Assembly (NCBI GenBank): GCA_036524155.1
Contig: DATDCV010000043.1
Location: forward strand, 1 to 26,386
Direction: 5' to 3'
Origin: DATDCV01 sp036524155
Lineage (GTDB): Bacteria > Verrucomicrobiota > Verrucomicrobiia > Limisphaerales > UBA8199
Length of the DNA: 26,386 bases
Part shown: piece by piece, positions 24,727 through 26,386 of the stretch
How positions within the stretch are numbered: position 1 is the first letter of the stretch
Layout of the letters: each line of letters opens with the position of its first letter
Translations under genes and position numbers: made by a program
The notes under the pieces: model-generated
Told to the model about the DNA's origin: nothing
Seen by the model: the letters and a program-made list of their open reading frames with translations, nothing else
Databases searched by the model: none

Positions 24727-26226
24727 TCAGCGCAGCCAGCCTTTTACGACGAACAGATACAGACAGGTCACCATCGTCATGCAAACCGCGAAGGTCACTT
24801 GAGGCAGCGTAAAGGGCCACGGGTTGTCCGCCAGGTTCATCCCGAACAGGCCGCCCACGACTGCTGGAATCAGCCCCAGGACACTGACCACTGCCAGCAC
24901 GCGCATCACCCGGTTCATCTCGAATGAAACCACGTTCAGGTGAAGCTCGATCAGCGAAAGCACGCCTTCGCGGGTGTTGTTGACAGTCTCATACAGGTAG
25001 TCGGCTTTCTCGGCCAACTCGCCCAGGAACGCGATGTGGTCAGTGCCGTCGCCGGGGAACTTGACCCGCGAATCCGCCAAATCCTTCAACACACCCCGGA
25101 GACGCCACAAGTCCGATTGAGCAGCCGAGAGTTCTTTCTTCAAACGGAAGGTCTCCTCGAAGAACTGCGGCCGGCTTTCGCGGACGGGCAGTTCTTCCAG
25201 GGCGCGCAGCTTTTGCTCGAAATGGCCGACCAAATCTTCGTTAGTATCCAGGAGCACCTTAAGAAACTGGCACGTCATGCGCGTTGGAAATGGGAGAGAG
25301 GCCAACTCACTTTCCTGGACCTGGGCGATCTTCTCGAGTAGGTGTGTCGGGCGCCGCGAGAAAGTGACCACGCCTTTGTCAGTGGCAAAGAGCAGCACAC
25401 CGTTCCGCTCGGTGGCCTCCGCCGGGGAAATTTCCGGCACCCAGACGAACAGTGAGATGAATCGGTCGGTCGTTTCGAGGTGGGGGTAGCTGGTGCCGAA
25501 CAGATGCGAAGAGATGAAATCGGCGGGGATGCCTGTCGCCATTTCCAGTTCCGAGAGATTGTGCAGGCCCACGTTGGCCACACTGTACCATCCGGCCTGG
25601 GGCTGTTTGGCCCAGCGCACGAACTCATCCCAGGTCGTGAGCCGCGGAGCAACGCCGCCCAAGCCTGGCAACATCCGGATTTGGACCGGCGCGGGTTTCG
25701 GCGAAACCACGGCGGATTTCGCCTCGCGAACCATCACGCCGCTGGCGCGCATTCCCAGCGTCAGCACCCGCGCCAGACGGGTCAACCGCAGTACGGGCGA
25801 GGAACGCAAAAGGTCCGACGCGCCGGGAATCAAAGTGGCCAGCGGAACCAGAATCGTTGCCGCGTCAATGATCCTCCATGGATTCAAGATGAAGCGTCGC
25901 TTCGACTCCGCCCGGGCCAGCGCGAACGCATACTCCAACCCAAATAGCAGGATGATCACCCATTGGCCCGCTTCAAGCCACCGGTCCGCCGCTGCCGAGA
26001 CTTTGAACAGCAGCGGGATTGCCGTCAGACCGCCCGCGACGATCGCCAGGAACCCTAAAAAGACTTCGCCCAGCAGGGCCTTCAACCACCGCTCCACGGC
26101 CCGATTCACCCCGCCATCCGTTCCCCAACCAGCCCGAGCCCCAGGCCCCGCAGGCAATCCTGGCTGCGGGAGGGTCGATTCCGTTGTACGGGAGCTTTCA
26201 GTCACAGGCGATGATTCCGTACGCAT
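24727..26226 (-). CDS. CorA-family transporter with N-terminal voltage-sensor-like domain
   Basis: 499 residues. The C-terminal half is a CorA-type divalent-cation transporter. Its cytoplasmic alpha/beta region (about 190-300) is followed by a long helical stalk with LLDTNEDLVGHFEQKLRALE, then a pore helix and the GMN selectivity signature at 462-464. A second membrane helix ends at the C-terminus. Ahead of this, residues about 47-162 form four membrane helices resembling S1-S4 of voltage-gated channels. Glu98 lies in S2 (LFGLEYAFAL), Asp121 in S3 (NPWRIIDAATILVPL), and arginines at 147, 150 and 153 are spaced every three residues in S4 (VLRLTRLARVL). No S5-S6 pore is present. Standard CorA proteins are about 310-370 residues and have no such domain. 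The gene converges on its left neighbour and has about 160 bp upstream in the window. Confidence 0.85.
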   Translation of the reverse strand: MRTESSPVTESSRTTESTLPQPGLPAGPGARAGWGTDGGVNRAVERWLKALLGEVFLGFLAIVAGGLTAIPLLFKVSAAADRWLEAGQWVIILLFGLEYAFALARAESKRRFILNPWRIIDAATILVPLATLIPGASDLLRSSPVLRLTRLARVLTLGMRASGVMVREAKSAVVSPKPAPVQIRMLPGLGGVAPRLTTWDEFVRWAKQPQAGWYSVANVGLHNLSELEMATGIPADFISSHLFGTSYPHLETTDRFISLFVWVPEISPAEATERNGVLLFATDKGVVTFSRRPTHLLEKIAQVQESELASLPFPTRMTCQFLKVLLDTNEDLVGHFEQKLRALEELPVRESRPQFFEETFRLKKELSAAQSDLWRLRGVLKDLADSRVKFPGDGTDHIAFLGELAEKADYLYETVNNTREGVLSLIELHLNVVSFEMNRVMRVLAVVSVLGLIPAVVGGLFGMNLADNPWPFTLPQVTFAVCMTMVTCLYLFVVKGWLR

Positions 26227-26273
26227 GAAAGAGTCTGGTCAGAAAACCGCTTCGTGCCAACCTCCATTCGTGA

Positions 26274-26288
26274 GCCCGGGACCCGGGC
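26274..26288. repeat. Short perfect palindrome upstream of corA-like gene
   Basis: GCCCGGG, one A, then CCCGGGC: 7-bp arms, 48-62 bp upstream of the transporter ATG. It could be an operator or chance in GC-rich DNA. The rest of 26227-26386 shows no gene. Confidence 0.4.
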
Positions 26289-26386
26289 GCTGGAGGAGAC
26301 CCATCGCGGGCGTTTTGGGCTGGTTGGATCGTTCTGAGCGCAAATCGCCGACCCGGCAGCCTGGCGGAAGACACCGGGCGGTCCCT

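Overview
The window is GC-rich bacterial chromosome, most likely from a Verrucomicrobiota lineage near Pedosphaera/Limisphaerales. This is an inference from protein style. Supporting traits are a giant protein made of a choice-of-anchor-Q-type beta-helix, many Ig-like repeats and carboxypeptidase-regulatory-like repeats; an H-X9-DG pseudopilin; a GspE / PilM-PilN / PilO / secretin operon; and weak or absent Shine-Dalgarno sites. No rRNA, tRNA or CRISPR array was seen.

Region 1 (1-1803) looks like the inner end of a decayed chromosomal integron. A 100-residue, rightward intI remnant keeps the N-terminal SAM-like domain and the integron-specific W-rich segment but has no catalytic residues. Reading the other way is a cassette array: a lipoprotein gene, an attC site, a DUF4375/DMP19-like gene, a second attC site, and the start of another lipoprotein gene that runs off the window. 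The two attC sites are 102 and 93 bp. They have paired R boxes, near-perfect long stems and two extrahelical bases each, on the arm that matches the direction of the genes.

Region 2 (1804-2975) has no convincing gene. It is packed with at least six unrelated short tandem arrays (7, 14, 8, 9, 10 and 10 bp units). An open stretch of unknown nature follows, just before moeA.

Region 3 (2976-17198) holds moeA (molybdenum cofactor synthesis) on the plus strand. Converging on it is a minus-strand envelope operon in the order GspE/PilB ATPase, PilM/GspL-PilN fusion, PilO/GspM-like protein, secretin, then a 2098-residue secreted multidomain protein. The giant protein is a plausible passenger or surface partner of the secretion/pilus machine, though this is inferred only from position. 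Divergent from gspE, and separated from it by a REP-like inverted repeat, is an H-X9-DG pseudopilin gene.

Region 4 (17475-26386) holds the pseudopilin; a secreted GH51 alpha-L-arabinofuranosidase with an extra ConA-like domain; a second REP-like element; a small protein resembling the N-terminal DUF772 domain of transposases; an acyltransferase-3/esterase fusion whose esterase nucleophile serine is glycine; an overlapping truncated membrane protein; and, on the minus strand, a CorA-family transporter with an N-terminal four-helix voltage-sensor-like domain.

The most notable items are the integron relic with readable attC sites, the voltage-sensor/CorA fusion, and the acyltransferase/esterase fusion with a lipoprotein signal peptide at its junction and a lost nucleophile.
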